Positions 1-7,526 of a stretch of DNA of 23,605 bases are shown here, piece by piece (the first letter of the stretch is position 1; each line of letters starts with the position of its first letter). The DNA is from JBNLBT01 sp050303435 (GTDB lineage Bacteria > Pseudomonadota > Gammaproteobacteria > Xanthomonadales > Marinicellaceae). Under the pieces are notes generated by a model. It was not told the origin of the DNA. It ran no database searches and saw only the letters and a program-made list of their open reading frames with translations. The DNA lies in the NCBI GenBank assembly GCA_050303435.1, contig JBNLBT010000047.1:1-23605 (forward strand). Reading direction: 5' to 3'. Both the position numbers and the translations under genes were made by a program.

Positions 1-38
1 GGCGCCATCGCAGCGCCGTCCATGGGCACCGGTTGCAT
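1..38 (-). CDS. Possible 5' end of the next gene of the export operon (truncated by window edge)
   Basis: Downstream of the SLBB gene stop on the minus strand there is an ATG at 38-36 whose frame stays open to the window edge, with in-frame ATGs at 23 and 8; it would read MQPVPMDGAAMA. A second ATG at 46-44, in another frame, has the better-spaced AAGG Shine-Dalgarno and also stays open to the edge. In many exopolysaccharide operons the gene after a Wza-like protein is the Wzc-type co-polymerase/tyrosine kinase, so that is the natural guess. Twelve residues cannot establish it, and the frame itself is uncertain. Confidence 0.3.
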   Translation of the reverse strand, partial: MQPVPMDGAAMA

Positions 39-64
39 GCGTTCATTGTCGTGGCCTTGCAAAC

Positions 65-583
65 TCACCAGAAACTTTCCTTCACCTCAAGCACATCGCC
101 GGCAAACAGATCATCGTCGAGCTCAATGCGCACGGACTCGCTGTTGGCATCGCCTGCTCGGATGACGAACATTTTCTTGCTTGAGGCGCGTTCGGTCAAT
201 CCGCCGGCCAGAGAAATGGCCTTGCGCACCGTGAGGCCCGGTTCAAAAGCATAGGAGCCTGGTGATTTGACCTCACCTTCGATGTAGAAAGGCTTGTAGG
301 TTTTGATGTTGACGGTCACGTGCGGATCAACAAAATAGCCGTCCTTGAGTCGCGCCACAATCAGTTGTCGCACCTGCTCGGTGTCCTTGCCGGCCACCGG
401 CACTTTGCCGGCAAACGGGTATTCGATGTGGCCGCTGTCATCGACCGTCAGATCGAGCCCCAATTCGGGCTCGCCAAACACTTCAATGCGCAGTTCGTCA
501 CCACCCCCCAGGGTGTACGATTGCGCCAGCGCTGTCGTCAAAGGCAGCAATAAAAGAAACAACAATTGAATTTTCATCGACAT
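65..583 (-). CDS. Polysaccharide export protein, Wza-like short form (Poly_export + SLBB)
   Basis: A 172-residue exported protein. A signal peptide of about 20 residues with a leucine-rich core ends in TTALA-QS, a signal peptidase I site. Then come a polysaccharide-export domain (YTLGGGDELRIEVFGEPELG near the mature N-terminus, VDDSGHIEYPFAGKVPVAG after it) and an SLBB-like segment (FYIEGEVKSPGSYAFEPGLTVRKAISLAGGLTERAS). Members of this family form or gate the outer-membrane/periplasmic channel for capsule and EPS export. Unlike E. coli Wza (about 380 residues, lipidated), it has one SLBB unit, no lipobox cysteine and no C-terminal membrane helix. The ATG at 583 is chosen because a GGGGG stretch (596-592) lies 8 bases upstream; ATGs at 589 and 577 are alternatives. 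The open frame extends to an ATG at 679, but that would bury the signal peptide. It follows the beta-barrel gene after a 168-base gap. Confidence 0.88.
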   Translation of the reverse strand: MSMKIQLLFLLLLPLTTALAQSYTLGGGDELRIEVFGEPELGLDLTVDDSGHIEYPFAGKVPVAGKDTEQVRQLIVARLKDGYFVDPHVTVNIKTYKPFYIEGEVKSPGSYAFEPGLTVRKAISLAGGLTERASSKKMFVIRAGDANSESVRIELDDDLFAGDVLEVKESFW

Positions 584-617
584 GTTCATCGCCCCCGATT
601 TTATCACACGGTCAAAT

Positions 618-640
618 GCTGTGGACTGACATCCCACAGC
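618..640 (-). other. Stem-loop in the leader of the export gene
   Basis: A perfect 7-bp inverted repeat, GCTGTGG / CCACAGC, with a 9-base loop lies 35 bases upstream of the export-protein start, inside the 584-751 gap. There is no T-run after it on the minus strand, so it does not look like an intrinsic terminator. It could be an RNA hairpin in the 5' leader or a protein-binding dyad. I saw no convincing promoter in the rest of this gap. Confidence 0.3.
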
Positions 641-751
641 CGCACAGGGGTTTGACATCGGCGCAGGCGAAAAGGTCATTATTTACTCTGTGATCGCATC
701 AAAGCCAGGCGCGGGGCATCGGACACACCGCAGCCCTGATCGGATGATCAA

Positions 752-1915
752 TCAGCGTGACGCCTCAATGGTGAGCAGAATCAGATCGTCGTCGTAGTCG
801 TACACGCTGACGTTGGAATCGCGTTGATACTTCTGATAACCCAAGCCAAACAGCAGCCACTTGCGAAACTGATATTTCGCCGACAATCCGAAGTAATCGA
901 TGTCGTCGTCGCGCACGTCTTCGCGGTAGTCTTCCTTGGAAAATCCAACGCTGGCCGTGGTGTTGAATCGACTGCCACCCCAATAATGGGTCCAGCCGAG
1001 GTCGACGTTGCGGCGCAACACGAAAGAACCGTCGTTGTTGGTTTCATCGGTTTCACGCGAAGTCGACAAATCAACGATGGAATGGCTGCGCGGCTGCCAG
1101 GTCATGCCCAACTCCCAGGCCAAACCACTGAAGTCATCGCGCGCCGGCGAATCAAAGTCTTTTTCCAGATGTCCCACCAGGAAGCGGGTCTCGGTTTTGC
1201 CGGTGACCTGCCATTCGGCGCCCAGCATCAGGCGCAGCTCCGTGCTGTCCAGATCGGCCACATCAAAATCAATGTCGGTGCGTTTGGCGTGCAGCATGAG
1301 ACGTGTTTTGGGGCGGATCTGATGCCCGTAAGTCACACCAAAATAGTTGACTTCACGGTCACGGAAAATGGTCAATTCGCGGTTGTTGTCATAGGTTCGA
1401 TCCAGGGTGCCGGCTTCAAAATCCAGCGAACCCTTGGCGCCCACGCCGCCGTAATGCAAATTGGCACCCAGGCCAAACGAATGCCATTCATCCGGCGCAA
1501 GGCCCAGATCAAGCACAGGCCCCTGTTGCGTGCCCGTGCCGCGCCGGTCGGCCGAATCGTGGTATTCCGCCGATACACCAAAGTTGGTGCGGCTGGACAC
1601 ACGATGAGAATAATCCACCAACACATGATGCGAATCGAAATCGTTTTCCGAAGCATCGTCGTACATGGTTTTTTCGTAATCGTACTGAAACAAAAATTCC
1701 GATTTTTCACCGCTCTTGACCAGGCGAAAGCCCGGCGAAATTACGGTCACCAACGAATCCACTTCATTGTTGTCATCCCGCGTGATGTTGGAGCCATAGC
1801 CAATGCTCACCCCAATCGACGGAAACAAGGTGAATGAACCGATGGGCACCCCTTCTTGCTGCGCCAGAACCACAGTCCCCGTGAACAGCAATACCCCCAT
1901 TACCAAACACTTCAT
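752..1915 (-). CDS. Outer-membrane beta-barrel protein of the exopolysaccharide locus
   Basis: A 387-residue protein with a signal peptide (MKCLVMGVLLFTGTVVLAQ) followed by alternating amphipathic strands rich in Y, W, D and R, such as YDYEKTMYDDASENDFDSHHVLVDYSHRV split over turns, typical of large beta-barrels. It resembles the putative beta-barrel porin 2 / EpsL-like proteins found in EPS gene clusters, where they are thought to serve as or support the outer-membrane exit channel. The last residues (LTIEASR) lack the aromatic C-terminus of the classical BAM beta-signal. The frame also opens with a TTG at 1918, but the ATG at 1915 has an AGAGAAG Shine-Dalgarno 5-6 bases upstream. It lies between the O-antigen ligase-family gene and the SLBB export gene on the same strand, which supports an export role. 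Family placement rests on general features. Confidence 0.75.
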   Translation of the reverse strand: MKCLVMGVLLFTGTVVLAQQEGVPIGSFTLFPSIGVSIGYGSNITRDDNNEVDSLVTVISPGFRLVKSGEKSEFLFQYDYEKTMYDDASENDFDSHHVLVDYSHRVSSRTNFGVSAEYHDSADRRGTGTQQGPVLDLGLAPDEWHSFGLGANLHYGGVGAKGSLDFEAGTLDRTYDNNRELTIFRDREVNYFGVTYGHQIRPKTRLMLHAKRTDIDFDVADLDSTELRLMLGAEWQVTGKTETRFLVGHLEKDFDSPARDDFSGLAWELGMTWQPRSHSIVDLSTSRETDETNNDGSFVLRRNVDLGWTHYWGGSRFNTTASVGFSKEDYREDVRDDDIDYFGLSAKYQFRKWLLFGLGYQKYQRDSNVSVYDYDDDLILLTIEASR

Positions 1916-1937
1916 CAAGACTTCTCTATCATTCGTT

Positions 1938-1968
1938 ATTAAAATTATTCAGGGCCATTATTCCACAA
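1938..1968 (-). promoter_or_regulatory. Weak candidate promoter for the beta-barrel/export genes
   Basis: In the AT-rich gap between the ligase-family gene and the beta-barrel gene, the minus strand carries TTTAAT (1943-1938, 5 of 6 to the -10 consensus). TTGTGG (1968-1963) lies 19 bases upstream as a poor -35. It would start transcription about 15-20 bases before the beta-barrel start codon. The match is weak; the region's AT content and position are the main support. Confidence 0.28.
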
Positions 1969-1974
1969 TAGCAC

Positions 1975-2021
1975 AAAACATCAAATAAATTCATTCGCTT
2001 ACACGCATTTTTTGATGTTTT
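1975..2021. repeat. AT-rich inverted repeat after the ligase-family gene
   Basis: AAAACATCAAA (1975-1985) and TTTGATGTTTT (2011-2021) are perfect 11-bp inverted copies separated by 25 bases. The element begins 12 bases past the stop of the ligase-family gene. As RNA on the minus strand it could fold to an A/U-rich stem ending in U4, a poor intrinsic terminator; as DNA it could be an operator. The long loop and lack of G/C in the stem argue against a strong terminator. Confidence 0.35.
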
Positions 2022-2032
2022 TTTTAACCAAT

Positions 2033-3439
2033 TCACACTTCCGATTCGCTGCGCACCCGTTTTCGCCGCCTGCGCTTGACACAAAACGGCAAGGCCAGCA
2101 GCACCATCAACAGCACCACATTGGCCGGAATGCGCGCATTGAAATCGAACAACCCATGCAACATGAGATTCAAAACAGCACTGATTGCGGTCAAAATCAA
2201 TGTCAACTGGTGCCGGTCAGCTTGCGTGAGTCGTTTGACCAGCAGCGCCATTATAACCGCAAGCATCAGTAAAACCCAAAGAGATAACACACCAAATTCA
2301 ATCAAAAACTCCAAATAGTCGTTGTGCGCGTGATCAAAGAAGTGTGTTTGCGCCGCAATTCGGTGATTGACAAAAAATGTCGGATAACCGCCGCCGCCGA
2401 CGCCCAACCACCCGTTTTCCGACCAATGGGTCAGTATCTGCTGCCAACTCACCCAGCGCTCAGTGGCCCACACGTCCACGTCGTCCCCTCCCAGACCCAG
2501 TGAAGCCAACAGAACCTGGGCGTCCTGCCAGAACATCGGCACCGCAATCAGCAACAGCACACCGCCCACCAGCAGCCAGCGACGCGGATTGAAGCGTTCG
2601 GCAAACACGGCAAAACGCATGATGACAAAAAAACCCGCGGCCACAACAAACGAAGCCACCCCGGCCCTGGAATGACTGCTCAACAGGCCGGCCAGCATGA
2701 TCAGAATCACCGCATCCAGCAGGCGCATCGGATTGCTGAAAAAATGCAACAGCCGATGCGCCAGGGTGCCGCCCGACGGCGAGCTGCGCTTGAACGATAT
2801 GCGCAACGCCAGCGCGGCCAGCGTCGACAATGCCAGATAGGCCACATAATGGTTGCGGTTGACAAAGGTGCCGGATGCCGACGACGCCGTCACCGCGAAA
2901 TCACTGAACAATAAACCGGTTTTTTGCACCGAAACCAGGTACATGCCATACAAGGCCTGCAGCAGGCCGGTCAAGACAATCAATATCAGCAGCCAGCGCA
3001 CCTGCTGACGGCGTTGCACCACACTCAGCACCCACAGAAAAACGCCCGCGTAATAGGCACTTTGCAAGCAATGCAACCACGCCGCGTGCACATCAAGTGC
3101 CAAATACCCGCGCGTCAGACCCAACGCGCGGTAGGCATCGGCCACGCGCGAATTCAAAAGTTGCAACAGATCAAGAGGCCAGGGCACCAGGTAGATCAAC
3201 TGCATCAGCAGCCATAACACCACCAGCCAAAGCACTGACCGCACGCGCCGCCAATTCTCCATTCGTGACGGGGCAAACAGCAACAGCAAACCCAACACCG
3301 CAAAGGCCGTCATCGCCAACACCGGCCAGGCCCAGTCGCGATTGCTGCCCAACGGCAGCGGATTGATGAACAGCACCAGCGCCAGCAAGGCCGGCGCCAT
3401 CACACGCAGCGGTAACGGCGTGTTGTCAAGTGAACTCAC
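2033..3439 (-). CDS. O-antigen ligase / polymerase family membrane protein (Wzy_C)
   Basis: A multi-pass inner-membrane protein of about 468 residues with roughly 10-12 hydrophobic segments. Hallmarks of the Wzy_C/O-antigen ligase family are present: SGTFVNRNHYVAYL, SSHSRAG with its conserved arginine, the large periplasmic loop region with DHAHNDYLEFLIEFG, and LHGLFDFNARIPAN near the end. Such proteins either polymerise undecaprenyl-linked repeat units (Wzy) or transfer glycan to an acceptor; here a polymerase role fits because the locus has its own Wzx. Two starts are possible: an ATG at 3460, or a GTG at 3439. I chose the GTG because GGAG (3451-3448) lies 8 bases before it. Either start overlaps the end of the WecA-like gene (14 or 35 bases), implying translational coupling. 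The C-terminus is a basic tail (KRRRRKR). Confidence 0.88.
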   Translation of the reverse strand: MSSLDNTPLPLRVMAPALLALVLFINPLPLGSNRDWAWPVLAMTAFAVLGLLLLFAPSRMENWRRVRSVLWLVVLWLLMQLIYLVPWPLDLLQLLNSRVADAYRALGLTRGYLALDVHAAWLHCLQSAYYAGVFLWVLSVVQRRQQVRWLLILIVLTGLLQALYGMYLVSVQKTGLLFSDFAVTASSASGTFVNRNHYVAYLALSTLAALALRISFKRSSPSGGTLAHRLLHFFSNPMRLLDAVILIMLAGLLSSHSRAGVASFVVAAGFFVIMRFAVFAERFNPRRWLLVGGVLLLIAVPMFWQDAQVLLASLGLGGDDVDVWATERWVSWQQILTHWSENGWLGVGGGGYPTFFVNHRIAAQTHFFDHAHNDYLEFLIEFGVLSLWVLLMLAVIMALLVKRLTQADRHQLTLILTAISAVLNLMLHGLFDFNARIPANVVLLMVLLALPFCVKRRRRKRVRSESEV

Positions 3440-4439
3440 CCACTCTTCTCCATGAGACATCCATCAGCACATAATAACCCAAAGACAACAGCACAAAGAG
3501 ATAAAACTGGACGTGCGCCGGCACGCCCTGTTGCATCATCAGCCAACCAGCCACCGTCAGCATCAGTTGCAACAACAGCAGCAACAGCAGGGCCCCGGTG
3601 TGCCCCAGGTTCAGCGCCAGCAACAGGTGATGCAAATGTTTTTTGTCTGGCTGGAATGGTGAGCGCCCGTTGAGCAGGCGCCGCAACATGACATAAATGG
3701 TGTCGTACAGCGGCAAAGCGATGAACCACAGGGCGCTGACCGGCAGAATCAGTCCCACCGCGGGGCTGGAGGCATACACCAGCAACCAGGCGAGCACAAA
3801 ACCCAGCCACATGCTGCCGGCGTCGCCAAGAAACATGCGGCCGGACCTGGATTTGTTGAAGCCAATGAACACAGCCACCGCGATCAGCAGCGCGTGCAAC
3901 ACGGGGTCCTGCAACCCAAGACCCATGAGCACAACCAGCGCCTGCAGGAAATACCCCGCAGCCAGGGCGTCGATGCCATCGGACATGTTCAGTGCGTTGA
4001 TGATGCCGACCACACCGAACACGGTCACGGCCACAGCCCAGGCGCCCAGCCGCGCTTCGTTACCCGGCCACAACAGCGCCCCAAAGGTGTCAATGCGCAC
4101 ACCGCTCATTTCAATCAACCACAAACAGGCGGCGATCTGCACACCAAAGCGAATCAACGGCGAAACATCAAGAAAATCATCGGTCACACCCACCGCAGCG
4201 ATCAGCAGACTGAGCCACAACAGTTGGCCGATGTACGGCGTTTCCGCCGGCCACAACAGGGCCGCCAGACAGGTGACAGAGACGATGGCCACCCCGCCAC
4301 TCATGGGCACCGCATCGCTGTGCACTTTGCGCGCATCGGGCCGATCCACCAACCCCACTTTCAGGGCCAGCCGGCGCGCCAGATAATGCACGGCCACCGC
4401 GCTCAGCAACAAGGCGCTGAAATGCAGCCACTCAGGCAT
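3426..4439 (-). CDS. WecA/MraY-like undecaprenyl-phosphate sugar-1-phosphate transferase
   Basis: A 337-residue polytopic enzyme of the polyprenyl-phosphate N-acetylhexosamine-1-phosphate transferase family, which primes glycan synthesis on undecaprenyl phosphate. Visible signatures: HSDAVPMSGGVAI near residues 40-52, the Asp-Asp pair at 87-88 (GVTDDFLDVSPLIRF), NALNMSDGIDALAAG at 148-161, FNKSRSGRMFLGDAGSMWLG at 194-213 and the histidine motif DKKHLHHLL at 265-273. About ten or eleven membrane helices are apparent. The sugar is not determined by sequence; HexNAc-1-P (often GlcNAc or QuiNAc) is usual. Its ATG lies inside the stop region of gmd (ATGCCTGA, 8-base overlap), and its own end overlaps the ligase-family gene, so the three are co-translated. 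Confidence 0.93.
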   Translation of the reverse strand: MPEWLHFSALLLSAVAVHYLARRLALKVGLVDRPDARKVHSDAVPMSGGVAIVSVTCLAALLWPAETPYIGQLLWLSLLIAAVGVTDDFLDVSPLIRFGVQIAACLWLIEMSGVRIDTFGALLWPGNEARLGAWAVAVTVFGVVGIINALNMSDGIDALAAGYFLQALVVLMGLGLQDPVLHALLIAVAVFIGFNKSRSGRMFLGDAGSMWLGFVLAWLLVYASSPAVGLILPVSALWFIALPLYDTIYVMLRRLLNGRSPFQPDKKHLHHLLLALNLGHTGALLLLLLLQLMLTVAGWLMMQQGVPAHVQFYLFVLLSLGYYVLMDVSWRRVGEFT

Positions 4440-5484
4440 TGAAATCCTGATCCATCATTTCTTGCACCAGTTCGTCAAAACCGACCTCTGGCCGCCAGTT
4501 GAGTTCAGCGGCCGCGCGCGAGGCATCGCCGAGTAAATTGTCCACTTCCGCCGGCCGGTACAGGGCCGGGGCCACACGGATCACCACCGCACCGGGCTCA
4601 AGTCGCACCGCCGGGTTGTCGGATGCAGCCAGCAGCGCCTGCTCGTCCACGCCTTCACCCCGCCAGTCCAGTCGCACACCCACCGCGGCCGCGGCCTGAT
4701 CACAAAACGCCCGCACCGAATGTTGCACGCCGGTGGCAATGACGTAATCCCGGGGTTCGTTCTGTTGCAGCATCAGCCACTGCGCGCGCACGTAGTCGCG
4801 GGCATGGCCCCAGTCGCGGCGGGCGTCCAGATTGCCCAATTCCAGACAGGCCTGTCGACCCTGCAACACGCGCGACAGCCCCAGCGTGATCTTGCGCGTG
4901 ACAAACGTCTCGCCGCGGCGCGGGCTCTCGTGATTGAACAACAAGCCGCTGCAGGCAAACATGCCATAGGCTTCGCGGTAATTGACCGCCATCCAGTGCG
5001 CGTACAACTTGGCTACACCGTAGGGTGAACGCGGATGAAAAGGGGTGTCCTCTGTTTGCGGCGAAGCGGCCACCAGACCAAACATCTCTGAGGTCGAGGC
5101 CTGATAAAACCGGCACGCGTCCTGCAAGCCGGCCTGACGGATGGCTTCCAGCAGTCGCAGTGTGCCCAGGGCGTCGCAATCGGCGGTGTAGACCGGCTCT
5201 TCAAAGGACACCGCCACGTGCGACTGGGCCGCCAGGTTGTACACCTCATGTGGCCGCAATTCGCTGACCAGACGCGTCAGCGTCATGCCATCGGTTAAAT
5301 CGGCGTGGTGCAAATGCACGCGGTCCTGCACGACCGGATCGGCCAGCAAATGATCAATGCGCGCGGTGTTGTGACCGGAGGTGCGACGCACCAGACCGTG
5401 CACACAATAGCCTTGTTGCAGCAGCCATTCGGTCAAATACGAACCGTCCTGTCCGGTGATGCCGGTGATGAGCGCCTGTTTCAC
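4432..5484 (-). CDS. gmd: GDP-mannose 4,6-dehydratase
   Basis: This short-chain dehydrogenase/reductase converts GDP-D-mannose to GDP-4-keto-6-deoxy-D-mannose, precursor of GDP-fucose, GDP-rhamnose, GDP-perosamine and similar sugars. The N-terminal NADP-binding motif TGITGQDGSYL, the RRTSGHNTARI segment, NLAAQSHVAVSFE, the catalytic STSEMFG and SPYGVAKLYAHW (Tyr/Lys), and LFNHESPRRGETFVTRKIT are all characteristic of Gmd. The frame opens with a GTG at 5505, but I chose the GTG at 5484: it gives VKQALITGITGQDG, aligning with the N-terminus of known Gmd proteins, and has a GGA 9 bases upstream. Length is about 350 residues, normal for the family (E. coli Gmd 373). No fcl/rmd/per partner is visible in the window. 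Confidence 0.95.
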   Translation of the reverse strand: MKQALITGITGQDGSYLTEWLLQQGYCVHGLVRRTSGHNTARIDHLLADPVVQDRVHLHHADLTDGMTLTRLVSELRPHEVYNLAAQSHVAVSFEEPVYTADCDALGTLRLLEAIRQAGLQDACRFYQASTSEMFGLVAASPQTEDTPFHPRSPYGVAKLYAHWMAVNYREAYGMFACSGLLFNHESPRRGETFVTRKITLGLSRVLQGRQACLELGNLDARRDWGHARDYVRAQWLMLQQNEPRDYVIATGVQHSVRAFCDQAAAAVGVRLDWRGEGVDEQALLAASDNPAVRLEPGAVVIRVAPALYRPAEVDNLLGDASRAAAELNWRPEVGFDELVQEMMDQDFNA

Positions 5485-5529
5485 TGATGGAGTTCCATAA
5501 TTCACTTATTCGGGTCGCTTCATTATAGC

Positions 5530-6363
5530 TTATTGGCGTCGCGCAGCGCCACGGTGCGTGGTCAGCTGCACGCCCGATTCACGCAGCAATTGCTTGAATT
5601 CGGCGCCAATCATGATGCGGTATTCGGCTTCGGATATCGCGCCGATGGCGGTCAGTCCGGACACCGCGGCGGCGTCGCGACACGGGTGCACCATCCATTC
5701 CGTGCAGACGCCCTCAGGCACGGCCCGCAACAGCCTGCGGTAGTGCGCCAGGCCCGGAAATTCGCCCGGCCGGAGAAAATCAAACACGCTCACCAAATGC
5801 CGATTCGGCGCTTCGCCCCGAGCCGCCCCAGTGCGGTTGATCACCCATTTCTTCAGCCGTTTGAGCGGGCTTAAATGGCGCCCACCAAGGTCTTGCCTGA
5901 GACCGCGCAACGGCCAATCGTTGTCCTGTGCCAGCGCCCGCACCACTTCTGCAACGCGGGGAATCGCGTGCACGTGCTGGTGGCTGTCGAGGTGTTGCAC
6001 TTCGGACACCAGTTCACGGTAGCGTGCGATCTGCGCCTGCAGTTCCACACGCACGTGATCCGGGTCGAGCCGCCGCCGCAGCGCCCGTTTGATCAATTCA
6101 CGCCGCGCCACAAACCGCCCCTCGGCATCCAGCAATGAGGCGATCTGTTCTGGCTCGCTCACAGGCCGCCCCAAAGTCAGGTTGAGGTGCAGCCCCAGCG
6201 GCAGACCGGCCTGCGCCGCGCGCACCGCCGCATCGGCCGCGCCCGGCTGATTGACCATCAGCGTGGCGCTGCACAGCACACCGGCGGCAAAACATTCGAG
6301 AATGGCCGCGTCCACCTCGGCATGCAGGCCATAATCGTCGGCGTTGATGATCACACGTTTCAT
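5530..6363 (-). CDS. YdjC/ChbG/HpnK-family carbohydrate deacetylase
   Basis: A 277-residue cytosolic protein with the YdjC-like fold. The metal-site and catalytic motifs are present: NADDYGLH at residues 7-14, GLHLNLT with His59, LDSHQHVH at 125-132, and EWMVHPC with His226 near the end. Characterised relatives (ChbG on chito-oligosaccharides, HpnK in hopanoid pathways) remove N-acetyl groups from amino sugars. Here the substrate is probably a HexNAc residue of a nucleotide- or lipid-linked intermediate (inference). Its ATG overlaps the stop of the ATP-grasp gene (ATGA), so the two products are probably made in fixed ratio; a 45-base gap separates it from the chosen gmd start. No signal peptide is seen. 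Confidence 0.9.
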   Translation of the reverse strand: MKRVIINADDYGLHAEVDAAILECFAAGVLCSATLMVNQPGAADAAVRAAQAGLPLGLHLNLTLGRPVSEPEQIASLLDAEGRFVARRELIKRALRRRLDPDHVRVELQAQIARYRELVSEVQHLDSHQHVHAIPRVAEVVRALAQDNDWPLRGLRQDLGGRHLSPLKRLKKWVINRTGAARGEAPNRHLVSVFDFLRPGEFPGLAHYRRLLRAVPEGVCTEWMVHPCRDAAAVSGLTAIGAISEAEYRIMIGAEFKQLLRESGVQLTTHRGAARRQ

Positions 6364-7526
6364 CGCCGCAGCAACCGCCTCAGCGCCTTGCGCAGGTACA
6401 CCGACACTTCAGCCAGTGCCGGCCGCGGATCGCGCCAGCGCCACACCGCCCAGGCGCGCACCGCGTCTGCGGGCACATGGGCCTTGATTTCAGGCGCAGG
6501 AAAAATGAACGACCGTCCGTGCCAGCGATAAAACCAGGCGCTGTAAAGATCCTTCAAACCGTAACACCACAGCACCGTGCGGGTGTCCTCGATGCGCTGC
6601 ACTGACCCGTCCGCCCGCGTCACCGCCTGCGTCACCAGATCGTGCCCGGCGGCGGCGACCACGTGATACCACAGCGCCGGCCGCGGGTTGTACTCAATCA
6701 CCACCCAGTCCCCGCGTTTTTCGCACCATTTGAACTCACCGCAACACAGGCCCTGCATCCCGGCACGCGCCAGAAAGTCATTGCTGCGCCGCAACAGCGC
6801 CGCGTCGTGTTCACTCACCACCCGCGAGGCCGAACCAAATCCGGGCGGATATTGGCGCAATTTGCGCGCGCTCATCGAATGCACCACTTGACCTTGTTCA
6901 TGCAACACCGCCGCGGTCAGCATGATGTTGGACTCCGGCCCGGTGATGATTTCCTGCACCAGCCATTCGCCCAGATCAGTGCGCCCGTTGGCCCATTCGC
7001 GCCAGGCGCCGCGATCGGCCAACACCTCACCTTTGCGGCCTCCCATGGCGTGTTTGTGCAGATGGATCATGCGCGGTTTGGCAAATACCGGAAAGGCCTC
7101 GGCGTGCGCGCCGTGCGGCTCGAAGGCATCGCCGGCCACGGTCAGGGGTTGTTGAAAATCCGAATGTTCAGCGATCAATTCGGCAAACGCGGCTTTGTCC
7201 ATCAAGCGCATCGCGCTGCCGTCCAGATAACTGGGCCAGGCGCGAACCTGCGGCGGCCATTGATCGGCCAGTTCCGCCAGCCACTCGATGTACACATCGG
7301 CGGTCGGAATCAGCCAGTGCGCCCGATCGGTCTCCAGCGTGTGCAGGCGCTGCAGCAATTCCTGCGGCGAATCCAGCAGCCACACCGCGTCCACACAACG
7401 ACTCACCGTGGCGGTTTGTTTGCCCGGCGCCACCACCGCAATGCGACAGTTCAGCCGTTCGGACAATTCGCGCACCACCGCCAGCGCGGTGGCCGAACCG
7501 CCCAGCACCACCGCCCAGCCGTTCAT
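6360..7526 (-). CDS. ATP-grasp carboxylate-amine ligase family protein (COG3919-like)
   Basis: A 388-residue cytosolic enzyme. An N-terminal Rossmann-like pre-ATP-grasp segment (VVLGGSATALAVVRELSER) precedes ATP-grasp motifs: MDKAAFAELIAEH with Lys111, VFAKPR with Lys150, LVQEIITGPESN, RKLRQYPPGFGSA, and the metal-binding GEFK (Glu263) and VIEYNPRP (Glu278, Asn280). This resembles the group of predicted ATP-dependent carboligases in COG3919. Such enzymes activate a carboxylate as acyl phosphate and join it to an amine or similar nucleophile; the substrate here is unknown. The frame extends upstream, but the ATG at 7526 overlaps the preceding stop (ATGA) and directly starts the first beta-strand. 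Translational coupling to the deacetylase gene suggests that the two act on the same sugar. Confidence 0.85.
   Translation of the reverse strand: MNGWAVVLGGSATALAVVRELSERLNCRIAVVAPGKQTATVSRCVDAVWLLDSPQELLQRLHTLETDRAHWLIPTADVYIEWLAELADQWPPQVRAWPSYLDGSAMRLMDKAAFAELIAEHSDFQQPLTVAGDAFEPHGAHAEAFPVFAKPRMIHLHKHAMGGRKGEVLADRGAWREWANGRTDLGEWLVQEIITGPESNIMLTAAVLHEQGQVVHSMSARKLRQYPPGFGSASRVVSEHDAALLRRSNDFLARAGMQGLCCGEFKWCEKRGDWVVIEYNPRPALWYHVVAAAGHDLVTQAVTRADGSVQRIEDTRTVLWCYGLKDLYSAWFYRWHGRSFIFPAPEIKAHVPADAVRAWAVWRWRDPRPALAEVSVYLRKALRRLLRR

Noticed and set aside
590..679. N-terminal extension of the SLBB export protein from the ATG at 679
   Set aside because: It would place about 30 polar residues before the signal peptide; a downstream ATG with a G-rich ribosome site gives a normal exported protein.
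824..1837. Long open frame (337 codons) on the plus strand opposite the beta-barrel gene
   Set aside because: It is antisense to a gene with a signal peptide and beta-barrel composition, has no ribosome binding site and no recognisable domain; high GC creates such frames.
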